From: Halichoerus grypus
Lineage: Eukaryota; Chordata; Mammalia; Carnivora; Phocidae
DNA length: 64,000 nt
NCBI RefSeq assembly: GCF_964656455.1
Contig: NC_135717.1
Location: 1,674,001 to 1,738,000, forward strand
Direction of reading: 5' to 3'
The translations under genes were made by a program, and so were the position numbers. The first letter of the stretch is position 1. Each line of letters begins with the position of its first letter. The notes under the pieces are model-generated. The model saw only the letters and a list, made by a program, of their open reading frames with translations, was not told the DNA's origin and searched no databases. This document shows, piece by piece, positions 1-11,200 of this stretch.

Positions 1-3000
1 GCAGCGCCCCCTCACCTGTCCCCACTCTTCCCCTGCCTCCACCTGCAGCGCCCCTCACCTGTCCCCACTCTTCCCCCGCCCTCCACCTGCAGCGCCCCCT
101 CACCTGTCCCCACTCTTCCCCTGCCTCCACCTGCAGCGCCCTCTCACCTGTCCCCACTCTTCCCCTGCCTCCACCTGCAGCGCCCTCTCACCTGTCCCCA
201 CTCTTCCCCTGCCTCCACCTGCAGCGCCCCCTCACCTGTCCCCACTCTTCCCCTGCCTCCACCTGCAGCGCCCCTCACCTGTCCCCACTCTTCCCCTGCC
301 TCCACCTGCAGCGCCCCCTCACCTGTCCCCACTCTTCCCCTGCCTCCACCTGCAGCGCCCCTCACCTGTCCCCACTCTTCCCCTGCCTCCACCTGCAGCG
401 CCCCTCACCTGTCCCCACTCTTCCCCTGCCTCCACCTGCAGCGCCCCCTCACCTGTCCCCACTCTTCCCCGCCCTCCACCTGCAGCGCCCCTCACCTGTC
501 CCCACTCTTCCCCCGCCCTCCACCTGCAGCGCCCCCTCACCTGTCCCCACTCTTCCCCGCCCTCCACCTGCAGCGCCCCCTCACCTGTCCCCACTCTTCC
601 CCTGCCTCCACCTGCAGCGCCCCACCTGTCCCCACTCTTCCCCCGCCCTCCACCTGCAGCGCCCCCTCACCTGTCCCCACTCTTCCCCGCCCTCCACCTG
701 CAGCGCCCCCTCACCTGTCCCCACTCTTCCCCTGCCTCCACCTGCAGTGCCCTCTCACCTGTCCCCACACTTCCCCCGCCCTCCACCTGCAGCGCCCCCT
801 CACCTGTCCCCACTCTTCCCCGCCCTCCACCTGCAGCGCCCTCTCACCTGTCCCCACTCTTCCCCTGCCTACACCTGCAGCGCCCCACCTGTCCCCACTC
901 TTCCCCGCCCTCCACCTGCAGCGCCCTCTCACCTGTCCCCACTCTTCCCCTGCCTACACCTGCAGCGCCCCCTCACCTGTCCCCACTCTTCCCCTGCCTA
1001 CACCTGCAGCGCCCTCTCACCTGTCCCCACTCTTCCCCTGCCTCCACCTGCAGCGCCCCTCACCTGTCCCCACTCTTCCCCCGCCCTCCACCTGCAGCGC
1101 CCCCTCACCTGTCCCCACTCTTTCCCCGCCCTCCACCTGCAGCACCCCCTCACCTGTCCCCACTCTTTCCCCGCCCTCCACGTGCAGCGCCCCCTCACCT
1201 GTCCCCACTCTTCCCCTGCCTCCACCTGCAGCGCCCCCTCACCTGTCCCCACTCTTCCCCTGCCTCCACCTGCAGCGCCCCCTCACCTGTCCCCACTCTT
1301 CCCCTGCCTCCACCTGCAGCGCCCCCTCACCTGTCCCCACTCTTCCCCGCCCTCCACCTGCAGCGCCCCTCACCTGTCCCCACTCTTCCCCCGCCCTCCA
1401 CCTGCAGCGCCCCCTCACCTGTCCCCACTCTTCCCCGCCCTCCACCTGCAGCGCCCCCTCACCTGTCCCCACTCTTCCCCTGCCTCCACCTGCAGCGCCC
1501 CACCTGTCCCCACTCTTCCCCCGCCCTCCACCTGCAGCGCCCCCTCACCTGTCCCCACTCTTCCCCGCCCTCCACCTGCAGCGCCCCCTCACCTGTCCCC
1601 ACTCTTCCCCTGCCTCCACCTGCAGTGCCCTCTCACCTGTCCCCACACTTCCCCCGCCCTCCACCTGCAGCGCCCCCTCACCTGTCCCCACTCTTCCCCG
1701 CCCTCCACCTGCAGCGCCCTCTCACCTGTCCCCACTCTTCCCCTGCCTACACCTGCAGCGCCCCACCTGTCCCCACTCTTCCCCGCCCTCCACCTGCAGC
1801 GCCCTCTCACCTGTCCCCACTCTTCCCCTGCCTACACCTGCAGCGCCCCCTCACCTGTCCCCACTCTTCCCCTGCCTCCACCTGCAGCGCCCTCTCACCT
1901 GTCCCCACTCTTCCCCTGCCTCCACCTGCAGCGCCCCTCACCTGTCCCCACTCTTCCCCCGCCCTCCACCTGCAGCGCCCCCTCACCTGTCCCCACTCTT
2001 TCCCCGCCCTCCACCTGCAGCACCCCCTCACATGTCCCCACTCTTTCCCCGCCCTCCACGTGCAGCGCCCCCTCACCTGTCCCCACTCTTCCCCCGCCCT
2101 CCACCTGCAGCGCCCCCTCACCTGTCCCCACTCTTCCCCGCCCTCCACCTGCATCGCCCCCTCACCTGTCCCCACTCTTCCCCGCCCTCCACCTGCAGCG
2201 CCCCACCTGTCCCCACTCTTCCCCGCCCTCCACCTGCAGCGCCCTCTCACCTGTCCCCACTCTTCCCCTGCCTCCACCTGCAGCGCCCCCTCACCGGTCC
2301 CCACTCTTCCCCTGCCTCCACCTGCAGCGCCCCCTCACCGGTCCCCACTCTTCCCCTGCCTCCACCTGCAGCGCCCTCTCACCTGTCCCCACTCTTTCCC
2401 CGCCCTCCACCTGCAGCGCCCCCTCACCTGTCCCCACTCTTCCCCTGCCTCCACCTGCAGCGCCCCCTCACCTGTCCCCACTCTTCCCCCGCCCTCCACC
2501 TGCAGCGCCCCCTCACCTGTCCCCACTCTTCCCCGCCCTCCACCTGCAGCGCCCTCTCACCTGTCCCCACTCTTCCCCGCCCTCCACCTGCAGCGCCCTC
2601 TCACCTGTCCCCACTCTTCCCCGCCCTCCACCTGCAGCGCCCCTCACCTGTCCCCACTCTTCCCCGCCCTCCACCTGCAGCGCCCCTCACCTGTCCCCAC
2701 TCTTCCCCTGCCTCCACCTGCAGCCCCCCACCTGTCCCCACTCTTCCCCGCCCTCCACCTGCAGCGCCCTCTCACCTGTCCCCACTCTTCCCCTGCCTCC
2801 ACCTGCAGCCCCCTCTCACCTGTCCCCACTCTTCCCCTGCCTCCACCTGCAGCGCCCCCTCACCTGTCCCCACTCTTCCCCGCCCTCCACCTGCAGCGCC
2901 CCTCACCTGTCCCCACTCTTCCCCGCCCTCCACCTGCAGCGCCCCTCACCTGTCCCCACTCTTCCCCGCCCTCCACCTGCAGCGCCCTCTCACCTGTCCC

Positions 3001-3170
3001 CACTCTTCCCCTGCCTCCACCTGCAGCCCCCTCTCACCTGTCCCCACTCTTCCCCTGCCTCCACCTGCAGCCCCCTCTCACCTGTCCCCACTCTTCCCCT
3101 GCCTCCACCTGCAGCCCCCTCTCACCTGTCCCCACTCTTCCCCGCCTCCACCTGGCTCCGTGTTGGAAGT
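1..3170. repeat. GC-rich minisatellite (VNTR), ~44-bp unit, about 70 copies
   Basis: The region is a continuous tandem array whose unit contains, in order, CACCTGCAG, CGCCCC, CTCACCTGTCC and CCACTCTTCCCC, followed by tgcct or gccct. The first unit step is exactly 44 bp. Common variants are one to about six bases shorter, having lost part of CCCCCTCA. It begins before the window and ends at about 3170, where unique CpG-island sequence starts. One strand is strongly C-rich. On the minus strand each unit reads ACAGGTGAGG and CTGCAGGTGGAGG. Open frames of up to 975 codons across it exist because the unit lacks stops; they are not genes. If MRM2 exon 1 is correctly placed at 3340-3347, the array is in MRM2 intron 1. 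The repeat itself is certain; its copy number in the animal may differ from this assembly. Confidence 0.97.
480..2068. repeat. Higher-order duplication inside the minisatellite, 878-bp offset
   Basis: Variant units recur at exactly 878 bp. The rare agcacccc variant is at 1140 and 2018. The ccacgtgcag variant is at 1178 and 2056. The short gccccacctg unit is at 615 and 1493. The matching blocks are at least about 480-1190 and 1358-2068, with few differences seen, such as tgcctacacc against tgcctccacc. This indicates a block duplication of about twenty units on top of single-unit turnover. Confidence 0.85.
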
Positions 3171-3339
3171 CCTCTCCTAGGCACTTCGCCCGGGACGCCC
3201 GCGTCCGCGCCCCTTTTTCCGCCGAGGGAACCTGGACGCACCGCAGCCCCTCCTCCTCCCGCTCGCTTGCAGCAGGCGCTCCGTAAATGCCGACTGCGCG
3301 CACAACCGCGACCACCGGCCTGCTCACAACCCCACTCAC

Positions 3340-3400
3340 CGAGCCATGGGTGCAGATCCGCTCCGGCCGCCCGCGCCGGAAGTGCCGGCCTCGCTTCCGG
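3340..3400 (-). CDS. MRM2: Probable MRM2 (FTSJ2) exon 1, first codons only
   Basis: On the minus strand an ATG at 3347-3345 is followed by GCT and CG, then a strong donor GTGAGT at 3339-3334. That gives an exon ending Met-Ala plus two bases of a split codon. MRM2 is a mitochondrial 2'-O-methyltransferase that modifies 16S rRNA. In human it lies head-to-head with NUDT1, and its protein begins Met-Ala, which fits. The 5' end at about 3400 is a guess. The assignment rests on synteny, the shared CpG island and this short match; no other MRM2 exon lies in the window. Transcription would run leftwards through the minisatellite. Alternative: an unrelated chance ATG plus donor. Confidence 0.5.
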
Positions 3401-3429
3401 CCTGAGACCACGCCCCCGGAAGCCGTGCC

Positions 3430-3494
3430 CGGGTTCAGAAAGCGCGGGCTCGGGGACCCGGCACGGGGGAGCCGGGGAGCGGAGCGCGGGTCAG
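3430..3494 (+). other. NUDT1: Probable NUDT1 5' non-coding exon 1
   Basis: A good donor, TCAG|GTGAGC, ends a GC-rich segment at 3494, about 150 bp downstream of the MRM2 start codon on the opposite strand. A second plausible donor, CCAG|GTGAGC, lies after 3739. Human NUDT1 is known for several alternative 5' non-coding exons, so either or both may be used here. The 5' end is not visible from sequence. No credible coding potential is seen in this segment. Confidence 0.45.
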
Positions 3495-3740
3495 GTGAGC
3501 AGGGAAGAGGGGAAGGGGCGGGGCCCGCGCCTGGGGATGGGGGACCGGGGAGGGAGGAGGGGGGCTCGGCGGACCCGGGGGGAGGGAGGAGGAGAGGAGG
3601 GAGGGGGACCGGAGAGAGGGGAAGGGGCGGGGCCGGGTGATGGGGGACCGGGGAGGGGGCCAGGCACCGGGTAGAGAGTGCAGGGCTCGGGGGCCTCTGA
3701 AGAGGGCAAGGGGAGGGGAGAGGGGCAGGGGGGTGCCAGG
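3495..3740 (+). repeat. G-rich polypurine tract with imperfect ~107-bp duplication
   Basis: Runs of GGGG and GGAGG dominate. The motif ggggaaggggcggggcc followed by gatgggggaccggggag appears twice, near 3508 and 3615. The tract lies just downstream of the probable NUDT1 start region on the non-template strand, where G-quadruplex or R-loop structure would be expected. Confidence 0.7.
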
Positions 3741-3760
3741 TGAGCAGAGGCCGGAGGAGA

Positions 3761-5124
3761 TGGATCCCGGACTGGCAGGGTCTCCCGGCCTGGGGACCTG
3801 AGGTCCCGAGCCCCCCGCGCTGTGTAGGACCGGCCTGGGGCTCTGCGAAGGGCGGATATTGTCTCTTAAAGCCCTGATAAGGGGCCTCAGTGTGCAGGTG
3901 ACTGGACTCGGCCCCACGGCTAGCAGGGCAGCCCAGTCGGAGGCAGCCCCCGGCCCTGACACCAGGGGGGCTCTCTGAGGACCCAGGCCGCTTGCTCCAG
4001 CGTCTGTGCGCCCGCTGAACCTCAACAGCCCCTAGACCCAGGTTGGGGCACTGAGTCTGCCCTTTGACCTTGGGTCCAACTCCGCCTCTCAGCGTCCGCC
4101 TTTTCCTCTGAAAACGGGGCAAGCGAGTCTTAGCTCTCGGAGTTGTTGGGTCTGTTAAACAGAATACTTCTTGAGAAGCATACAGTGAGTGCTTCCTAAG
4201 TGATAGCCGACGCCCCCGGTATCCTCCCCGTCACCAGCACAGTTCACTGGGAAGCCAGGGCTCTGCGCGGGACCCCGTCAGCCTCAGGACCACGTACACA
4301 GGCATCCAGCCTCAGGCACGGAGACCCACCCCCAACGCCAGGGCCCGCCTGAAGGTGCCTTGTCTCAGGCACGGGAACTTCCCAGAGATCCCTGCGCCTG
4401 CTTCTCATCCAGCGTGGTCCCCAGCGTGGGAGACTTGTGTTCAGTGGGCCCCAGGCCGCGCTAGGGCTGGGTGGACAGGGGCCCTGCTCCTGGCCCTCCC
4501 CCACGTCTCCAGCAAGCACCCAGACTTCAGCCTGGGAGTTTTCCTCTGGACAGTGCTCGCCCATTCGAGCAGGAGGGGGACCCTTGTGGCCCCCAGGGCA
4601 GCAGCGGCTGTGAGCAGATGAGCTGTCGCGGGAGGGAGGACCAGCCAGCCCTGCTGAGCGGGCTCTCCGCTGTCAGGAGCTCCGCACTGCTCGGGACTCC
4701 GTAGCCTGCCACCGCTGAGGTGCAGAAGGCAGATCCCCGTAGGCCAGAAGAAGAGCCCACTGGTGAAGAGGCCACGGCCTAAAGCCTGACCCGAGGACCA
4801 GGCGCTAACCCGCGTGGTTCTGCTGGTGCACACGGCTGGACTGCCCTCTTGCCTCTGTGCTGAGGCGGGGCAAGCACTGACATGGCCATCCCCCTGCCAA
4901 CGGCCTGGGCACTGCTGCCACTGAGTTCGCAGAGCCAAGCCCCTCTCTAGCCCAGAAGCTCCCTTGTCCCTGAGGCCAGCCACGTGTGGCAGGGCTGGGA
5001 GATGACATACCAGCCTTCCCCTCCCTGCCTTCCACGGCACGTTCCCATGCCACCTGGCCCCTGGCCTCCACCGCCCCCCGTCTGCACCCAGGTTGGGCTG
5101 AGCCCGCCCTCTTGCCTTCCTCAG
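3761..5124 (+). other. NUDT1: NUDT1 5' intron, mostly unique sequence
   Basis: No coding exon can be supported here. The sequence is moderately GC-rich and ends at the acceptor ccttcctcag (AG at 5123-5124). Alternative 5' non-coding exons of NUDT1 could lie here, but I cannot place them. No interspersed repeat is clear. Confidence 0.5.
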
Positions 5125-5292
5125 GGGTCCCCGGAGGACCATGGGCGCCTCCAGGCTCTACACCCTGGTGCTAGTGCTGCAGCCTCAGCGGGTGCTCCTG
5201 GGCATGAAGAAGCGAGGCTTTGGGGCCGGCCGCTGGAATGGCTTCGGGGGCAAAGTTCAAGACGGAGAGACCATCGAGGACGGGGCCAAGAG
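5125..5292 (+). CDS. NUDT1: NUDT1 first coding exon (residues 1-51)
   Basis: Acceptor AG is at 5123-5124; the ATG at 5141 has a good context (gaggaccATGG). The donor AG|GTGAGG follows 5292, after two bases of codon 51. The exon encodes beta strands 1-3 of the Nudix fold and the first half of the Nudix box (GGKVQ at 36-40, then E43). Confidence 0.95.
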
Positions 5293-8200
5293 GTGAGGTT
5301 GGGGTGGGCCTGCCCACACAACCAGCTCCCGAGGGGATAGTCTGGAGCTCCTTATGGAGCCCTTGGGCCTCAGTTCCTTCATCTGCAGAATGGGAATAAC
5401 AGTAACCGCTCCTGCCTCTGGCGAAAGGCGTGGCAGGGCGGTGAGTGGGGTCCGCGCCAGCTGTCGCTGGGGACTCAGGAGCGGCTCAAGGCTGTGCTTG
5501 CGGCTTCTTCTAGCCAAGGGGTGGTCCGTCACTGGACGTCTCCGTCTGTTCGGGGGAGCCGACAACGAGCGTTTGTCTCAGCCTTTTGGAGCACACACAC
5601 GCTCCGTTAATCCTCAGCACTTCCCCAGGGCAGGAAGCGAAGCCCAGAGAGGTCGAGTGGCTTGTCTGCGATCACACAGCTCCGATTTCAAGCCCTTTGC
5701 CCTTCTTTCTCCTCATAGGCATGTGCGGGTACAACGAGACTGTGTGTAAACGCACAAAGCACTACACAAACCTTCAGCACTGTTGATGTTGTTCTGAAGA
5801 ACGTTGGCAACCTTGATTAAGGCCGCTTTCCCTGGGGCAGAGAACAGAGCCCCACACGCATAGCAGTGAGGCTTCTGGAAGGGAAGAAGGCTGCAGGCAC
5901 TACAGGCCGGTGGTTCTCGAGTTCGGGGTTTTTTAAACACGACCACCACGTAGGAAATGTCTGGTCTCTGAGGCCGCGGTGCTGTCACGGACGGCAGGCC
6001 ACAAGCACGTTTCCCACCCCGTTATCCTTGAATCGTGGGTCACTAAGCTGGCTTCGTGGCGCACGGCTGGGCCGCAGCCCTGTCTGAAAAGCCGTGGTGC
6101 TCTCTGTGGCGTGCCCCTCCCCTTCGTGGGCCCGGGACCGGGGCTGCGGCGACGCCACCATGTGGGGTCATTGGTTTTGGCAAGTGCAAGGCCGTGTGAC
6201 CGGTCCTGCTTGGGGAGGGCACAGCTGGGGCAGAGCCCAGTCTGCCGAGACTCTGGCATCCGGCCCTGTGAGCCGGCCCGGGGGTGGGCGTGGAATATGG
6301 ACAAGCAGTGGGTGCCGGTGGTCTGCTCTGCCAACCACCCGAATGTCTTTGTCCTCCTGAGCCCATTCGCTGGGTCCTGATCTCTGGGGTCCTGCTCAGT
6401 GTCAGGACACGGGAACAGGTCCCGGCCCTAGCCCTGCAGAGCTCCCATCTAGTCTGGCTACCAGGTTCACAGGGACAGGTGCAGAGAGCGGGTCTAGGGG
6501 ACAGCCAGTGCTCTGGGGCGTCCAGAATAAAGAGCCAGGGCAGATAACTGGGCAAAAGGAAAACTCCCAAAGGACGTGACATGTGGTCCAAGCAGGTGGG
6601 AGGTGGAACGCAGCATCCGCAGAAGCCGAGGCTGAGGGGCAGGGCCGTGCAGAGGTGTGTGGTGTGGGCCGCGTGGGGTACAGACGGCTTCACCTCTGTC
6701 CTCTGCCTCCTGGCGACAAGCAAGCAAACTGGCAGGCCTCTGGTTTCCTAGGGCCCGTCCCTCCTGCCCTCTCTCGGTTCCGCATTTCCTAAAGGAGACA
6801 CACGTAAGACCCTCAGTACCGAGCGCGGTGGTGGCCTTCCCGCAGAGCAGGCTTGGCATCGGGCAGGCGACGTGAGTCGTCGAGATGAGAAGCACGTGCT
6901 CCCTGTCCCCAGGACAGAACTCGGATCCTTCTCGGTCGGCCTCCCACTGCTGCCACGGCCCCTGCCTGTCCCGGTGTGCAGCTGTGAGCGGCCCTGTCAT
7001 CAGCGGTCCCGGGTCCCTGGTGCCGTGTCTGCTCTCCTGGCGGCCGCTCCCCGGGGCGGGGGCATACAGAGCCCCGTGGTCGAGCTCACGTACGCGCCCA
7101 CGGGAGGCATGGGAGCTCCCTCCAAGCCTCAGCAACACGCACTTTCTGATCGCTGATTTCAGCCGCTCTGGAGGGACCGAGGCCTCGGGGAGGCTGGGTT
7201 TGCCCCGGGGGCCGTTGATCTGGCATGCCGGCCCGTGTCTGCAGGCCACTTGGATGTCTGGGCTTTGTGAAGTGTCTGCCCAAGTCTTTCACCCATTTTT
7301 TAAAAATTGGGTTGCCTGTCTTACTCTTCGGGATCTGTACTTCTTTATACATTTTAACGTTCTTACGGATTTTCTGCTTCAAGTCTCCCGCTAGGATGTG
7401 GATTCATGTGTTTCTCGTTGCAGTTGTTAGTTTTGGCCTCCTGCAGTTTGACTCTATTTTGAGGCACATACGTGTTGAGGATCGTATCGTGGAGAAGTGG
7501 CCCCTTTTACCAGCACAGCAATACCCTTCTTTACTCCTGATGCCTGAAGTTCAGACAGATACTCCTGCTTTCCTTTGATTAGTGTTGGCATGTGTCTTTC
7601 TCCATTTACATTTCATCTGTATTTTTTAATCTTTATCGTTTTATACTTCATGCTTGTAATCTTTATACCCAGCGTGGTTCCGTGTAGACAGGTGGTCTAG
7701 TTTTTTGATCCCCTCCGACCATCTGTCTTCCGCGGGAGCGTGTGGACCACTGATGTTCCAGGTGGAGACTCCTACAGTTGGGTTCATATCTATTCTATTT
7801 GTCACCCTTGTTCGGTGTTCCTCTTATTGTCACCCTCTCCTTTTCTCGGTTTTGTGGTTTTAACTGAGCACTTTCTATGAGTCCCTTTCTCTCCTTTTTT
7901 AGCATGTCAGCTATCCTTACCTTTGTAACTGCTCGACTACTTGCCCCAGAATTTGCAATACACATTTGCAGCTAATCCAGGCGCGCTTTCAAACAACACT
8001 GCCCCGTCCCGTGAGCGCCTTGCCTGCCTCGCAACAGCAGCCATCCCGATTCCAGCCCGCAGCCCTGTATCCTCGCTGTTGTTCAGGTTATGTAGGAGTG
8101 TGCACACACAGGGTAGAAGTAAGCAGGTACATCATCACTGTTACTTTGAACAAACTGTTAACCTGTTACATCAGTTAAGAATTAAAACTGTTTCATCTTG

Positions 8201-11200
8201 GGGCGCCTGGGTGGCTCAGTCAGTTAAGTGTCTGCCTTGGTCGGCCTTCAGCTCAGGTCATGATCTCCAGGTCTCAGGATCGAGCCCCGCATCGGGCTCT
8301 GCGCTCAGCATGGAGTGGAGCCTGCTTCTCCCTCTGCCTCTGCCCCTTCCCCTGCTTGTGCTCGCTCTCTTTCTCTCTCTCTCTCAAATGAGTAAATAAA
8401 ATCTTTTAATAAAATAAAATAAAACCGTTTCATCTTGCCTTCACTTACTCCTTCCATGCTCCTGCATTCTCTGTGCAGATGCCAGGTCTGATCTATCACT
8501 TCCCTTTTCTCTAAAGAACTTGTTTTCACGTTTGTTATGAGGCAGGTGTGCTGGTAATAGAGTCCCTCAATTTGTCTTTGAGAAAGCCTTTATTTCTCCT
8601 TCCCTTTTGAAGGGGAGGGGAGTACAGAATTCTAGGTGAGTGTGTTTTGTTTTGTTTTTCCCTGAACCCCAGCTGTCTCGCCTCCCTCTTCCTGCCCGCC
8701 CAGTGTCTGAGGAGTCCGATGTCACTCCTACCCTGTTTCTCTGTGGGGCAGGTGCTTTCTTCTTTGGGCTCCTTTCAGGATCTTTTTTTTTTTAAGATTT
8801 TATTTATTTTATCGGAGAGAGAGCGTGTGAGTAGGGCCAGTGGGAGAGAGTGAATCTCAAGCAGACTCCCCGCTGAGCAAGGAGCCCAACACGGGGCTCA
8901 ATCTGCGACCCTGAGATCATGACCTGAGCCAAAATCAAGAGTCGGACACTCAACCCACTGAGACACCCAGGGGCCCCTGGATCTTTTATCTTTGATTTAT
9001 TACACTTGGAAGGTAACGCATCTGGCATCTGTCGTGCTTGGTGTCTGCTGAGCTTCTGGGACCTGTGGTTTGGCGTCCTTGACACTAATTCGGGAACATT
9101 CTCAGTCATGTCTTCTCTCTCTTCTGCCGGCATTCCTGTTGCTCACACGTTTGCTGGCCATCCCACACCCTTGATATTTTGTTCAGTTTTTTCCGATCTT
9201 CTTTCTCTTTGCTGTTCTGTGTTGGGCCGTTCTGTCGAGATGCCCTCCGGCTCACAGTCTTTCCTCGGCCACGTCCAGTCTCCTGCAAGTATCCTCTCCG
9301 TGGCCTGCCTCTTCTTAGTGATACTTCGATGAGAAGTTTCATCTTAATGGGATTCCACATACGGCTTTTTCTTTACATGCAGCGTTTCTACACCCTTTTA
9401 AAGAAATCTTTGCCTACCCAAGCTTAAGGAGACATTGCCCTAAGTTTTCTTCTGGAATGTTCAGGAGTGTTAGAGTGCCACTCCATCTGGAATGGAGTCT
9501 GGGGTAAGATGTAAGGCAGAGGGTCGAGATTCATCCGTCCAGATGTCCGGCTGACACAGCATCATTTATTGAAGAGACCGCGTCTTCCACTGTCCTGCAG
9601 CCCCGTCTGGCATGATCACAGGGCAGATGTGACACAGAGCCTGACGTCCGTTTCCTGTCCCACGTCCCCAGTGGCGTCCCGCGACCGGGTGGGTAACTGA
9701 AGAAGCTCGGCACAGCCGGCCAGGTGCTGTGCTGGGCCCTGGGGTCTGCTCTCCAGACGCTCGCTTGACCGCAGAGGCTGCCGGTGGGGTCGTCCCATGG
9801 CCCATGACTCGTCCCGCTGTCCTGACCTCACCGCAGAGCACGGAGCCCTCGTGAAATCAGCGACCTTTTATTGTTGTCAGACTCACGGCCGTATTCTAAA
9901 GGTGTTCATTATCCTCAGAGGCTCGTGATCTTTCACACTCCGGAGGCCTCATCCAGCGAGAGAGGCCATGGAGGGCGCTTCCTCCCAGCTGCCCCCCTGG
10001 GCGTCCACACGGGCATGTCGTGCCCCTGCAGGCAGCTGCTCCCGCTGGAGGACATCCTGCTGTGGCTACGGGGCAGTAACGATTTCCACGCTCAGAAGCA
10101 GAGGGCCAGGCCGTCGTGCTGCAGACATTCTTCATGAAGGCCGGGACAGGCCTTACCTTGAGGTTGAGGGCAGAAGTTCAGCCCCAGAGCCCCACACCAT
10201 CAGATGGGCTCCGAGTCTTGGGGTCGGCTCCGAGGAGCACTCTCCGGGACCCCCATCTCCTCTCCCCAGGGCCACTGGGGTACCAGCCCGGTGTCTAGGA
10301 TGGAGCCCGAAGTCAGGACAACCTCCGACAAAGGAGTATTGTGCCCCTGCCCCTGTGGGGTGAGAGGGAGAGGCCAGATGGCACATTCTAATCCACTTTA
10401 GGAACAGGCTGAGATGTGGCTCAGGCCCCACAGGCCAGAAGGATGACTGACTCCAGAGCAGCCCTGGGCTTCTTGCAGGCAAGTGAGTCGGGGTGGCCTC
10501 TGCAGGGAGCCTGGCACACGCTTTATCCACCGCACTCCCATTGTGCCCTTACAGATCCCAGAGCAGGCCGCCGGTCTAGAGCTGAGTTAACGTACCCTCC
10601 CCACCTGCAGGCTTGGGTGACCACGTACACGCGAGCGGTCGTCCCTGGGGGAACAGCATCTGAGCAGCAAGGATGCGGCATTCTTGGGGCGGGGGGCGGG
10701 TAGGTTACAGGCACTTGGGGAGCTGGGGCTCGTCAGAGTCAGGTTTGGGCTGTAGGCAGGTGGACGGTCCCATCTCTCTGGCCAGCGTGCCTGATGCCTC
10801 CAGCAAGGCCGCAGAGCGCCGTGTTCAGAGAACCTCAGGAGCTGAGTGGCTGAACAGAGCCCCAGGACTGCGGGGCCCCCCCCACCACCCACCCAGACAC
10901 TCGGCTGCTGTCATTTTGTTTAATTCATGATTCATCCCGTTCTCTGCCATCTGGGGAGCTGAGCATCACACACACAATCCGACACTTTAGCAAAACTGAA
11001 ACTGTCATCCCCACTAATTATCCCAGCCTGGGAAGTGAGATTATTGATATTTCGTGCACTGCTGTGTATTTGGGGAAGATTAACCGAAACTAGTCAAAAC
11101 ATGAAATCACTAGGTGAAGTTTTTCAAAGCGAGCCCCACCAGCCTGCTGCCGGAGTGCTGGGGGAGGCCCCACGGGGTGCCAGGACATTTAACTGGGGGG

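Larger units (their letters stand above)
3170..3760. promoter_or_regulatory. CpG island and bidirectional MRM2/NUDT1 promoter
   Basis: This stretch is dense in CpG and sits between the two divergent transcripts. Within 3370-3425 there are three ETS-family cores (ccggaagt, its complement cttccgg, and ccggaag), which are typical of bidirectional housekeeping promoters. No TATA box is seen. GC boxes (ggggcggggc) occur at about 3515 and 3622. The arrangement suggests coordinated, constitutive expression of a mitochondrial rRNA methyltransferase and a nucleotide-pool sanitising enzyme. Confidence 0.75.
7250..9620 (-). repeat. LINE-1 (old L1) fragments, antisense, interrupted by two CanSINEs
   Basis: Segments at about 7260-7930, 8520-8780, 9010-9330 and 9470-9600 resemble antisense L1 sequence, for example gaagtgtctgcccaagtctt and gcatcatttattgaagagac. 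CanSINEs are inserted at 8200-8420 and 8782-8978. The frames are broken throughout, so no functional reverse transcriptase remains. It lies within the long NUDT1 intron. Confidence 0.7.

Noticed and set aside
747..3674. A 975-codon open frame rich in Pro, Ser, His and Leu
   Set aside because: It is produced by the stop-free 44-bp minisatellite; several frames on both strands are open in the same way and the periodicity is that of the DNA repeat. No start context, splice logic or conserved domain.
3034..4122. 362-codon minus-strand frame across the CpG island
   Set aside because: It covers the promoter, the G-rich tract and minisatellite; open because of GC composition. Only the short MRM2 exon 1 start within this region is credible, in a different reading context.
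7225..7578. Possible small membrane protein (hydrophobic 117-codon frame)
   Set aside because: The sequence matches antisense LINE-1 order and lies inside the NUDT1 intron; its hydrophobicity reflects T-rich L1 sequence.
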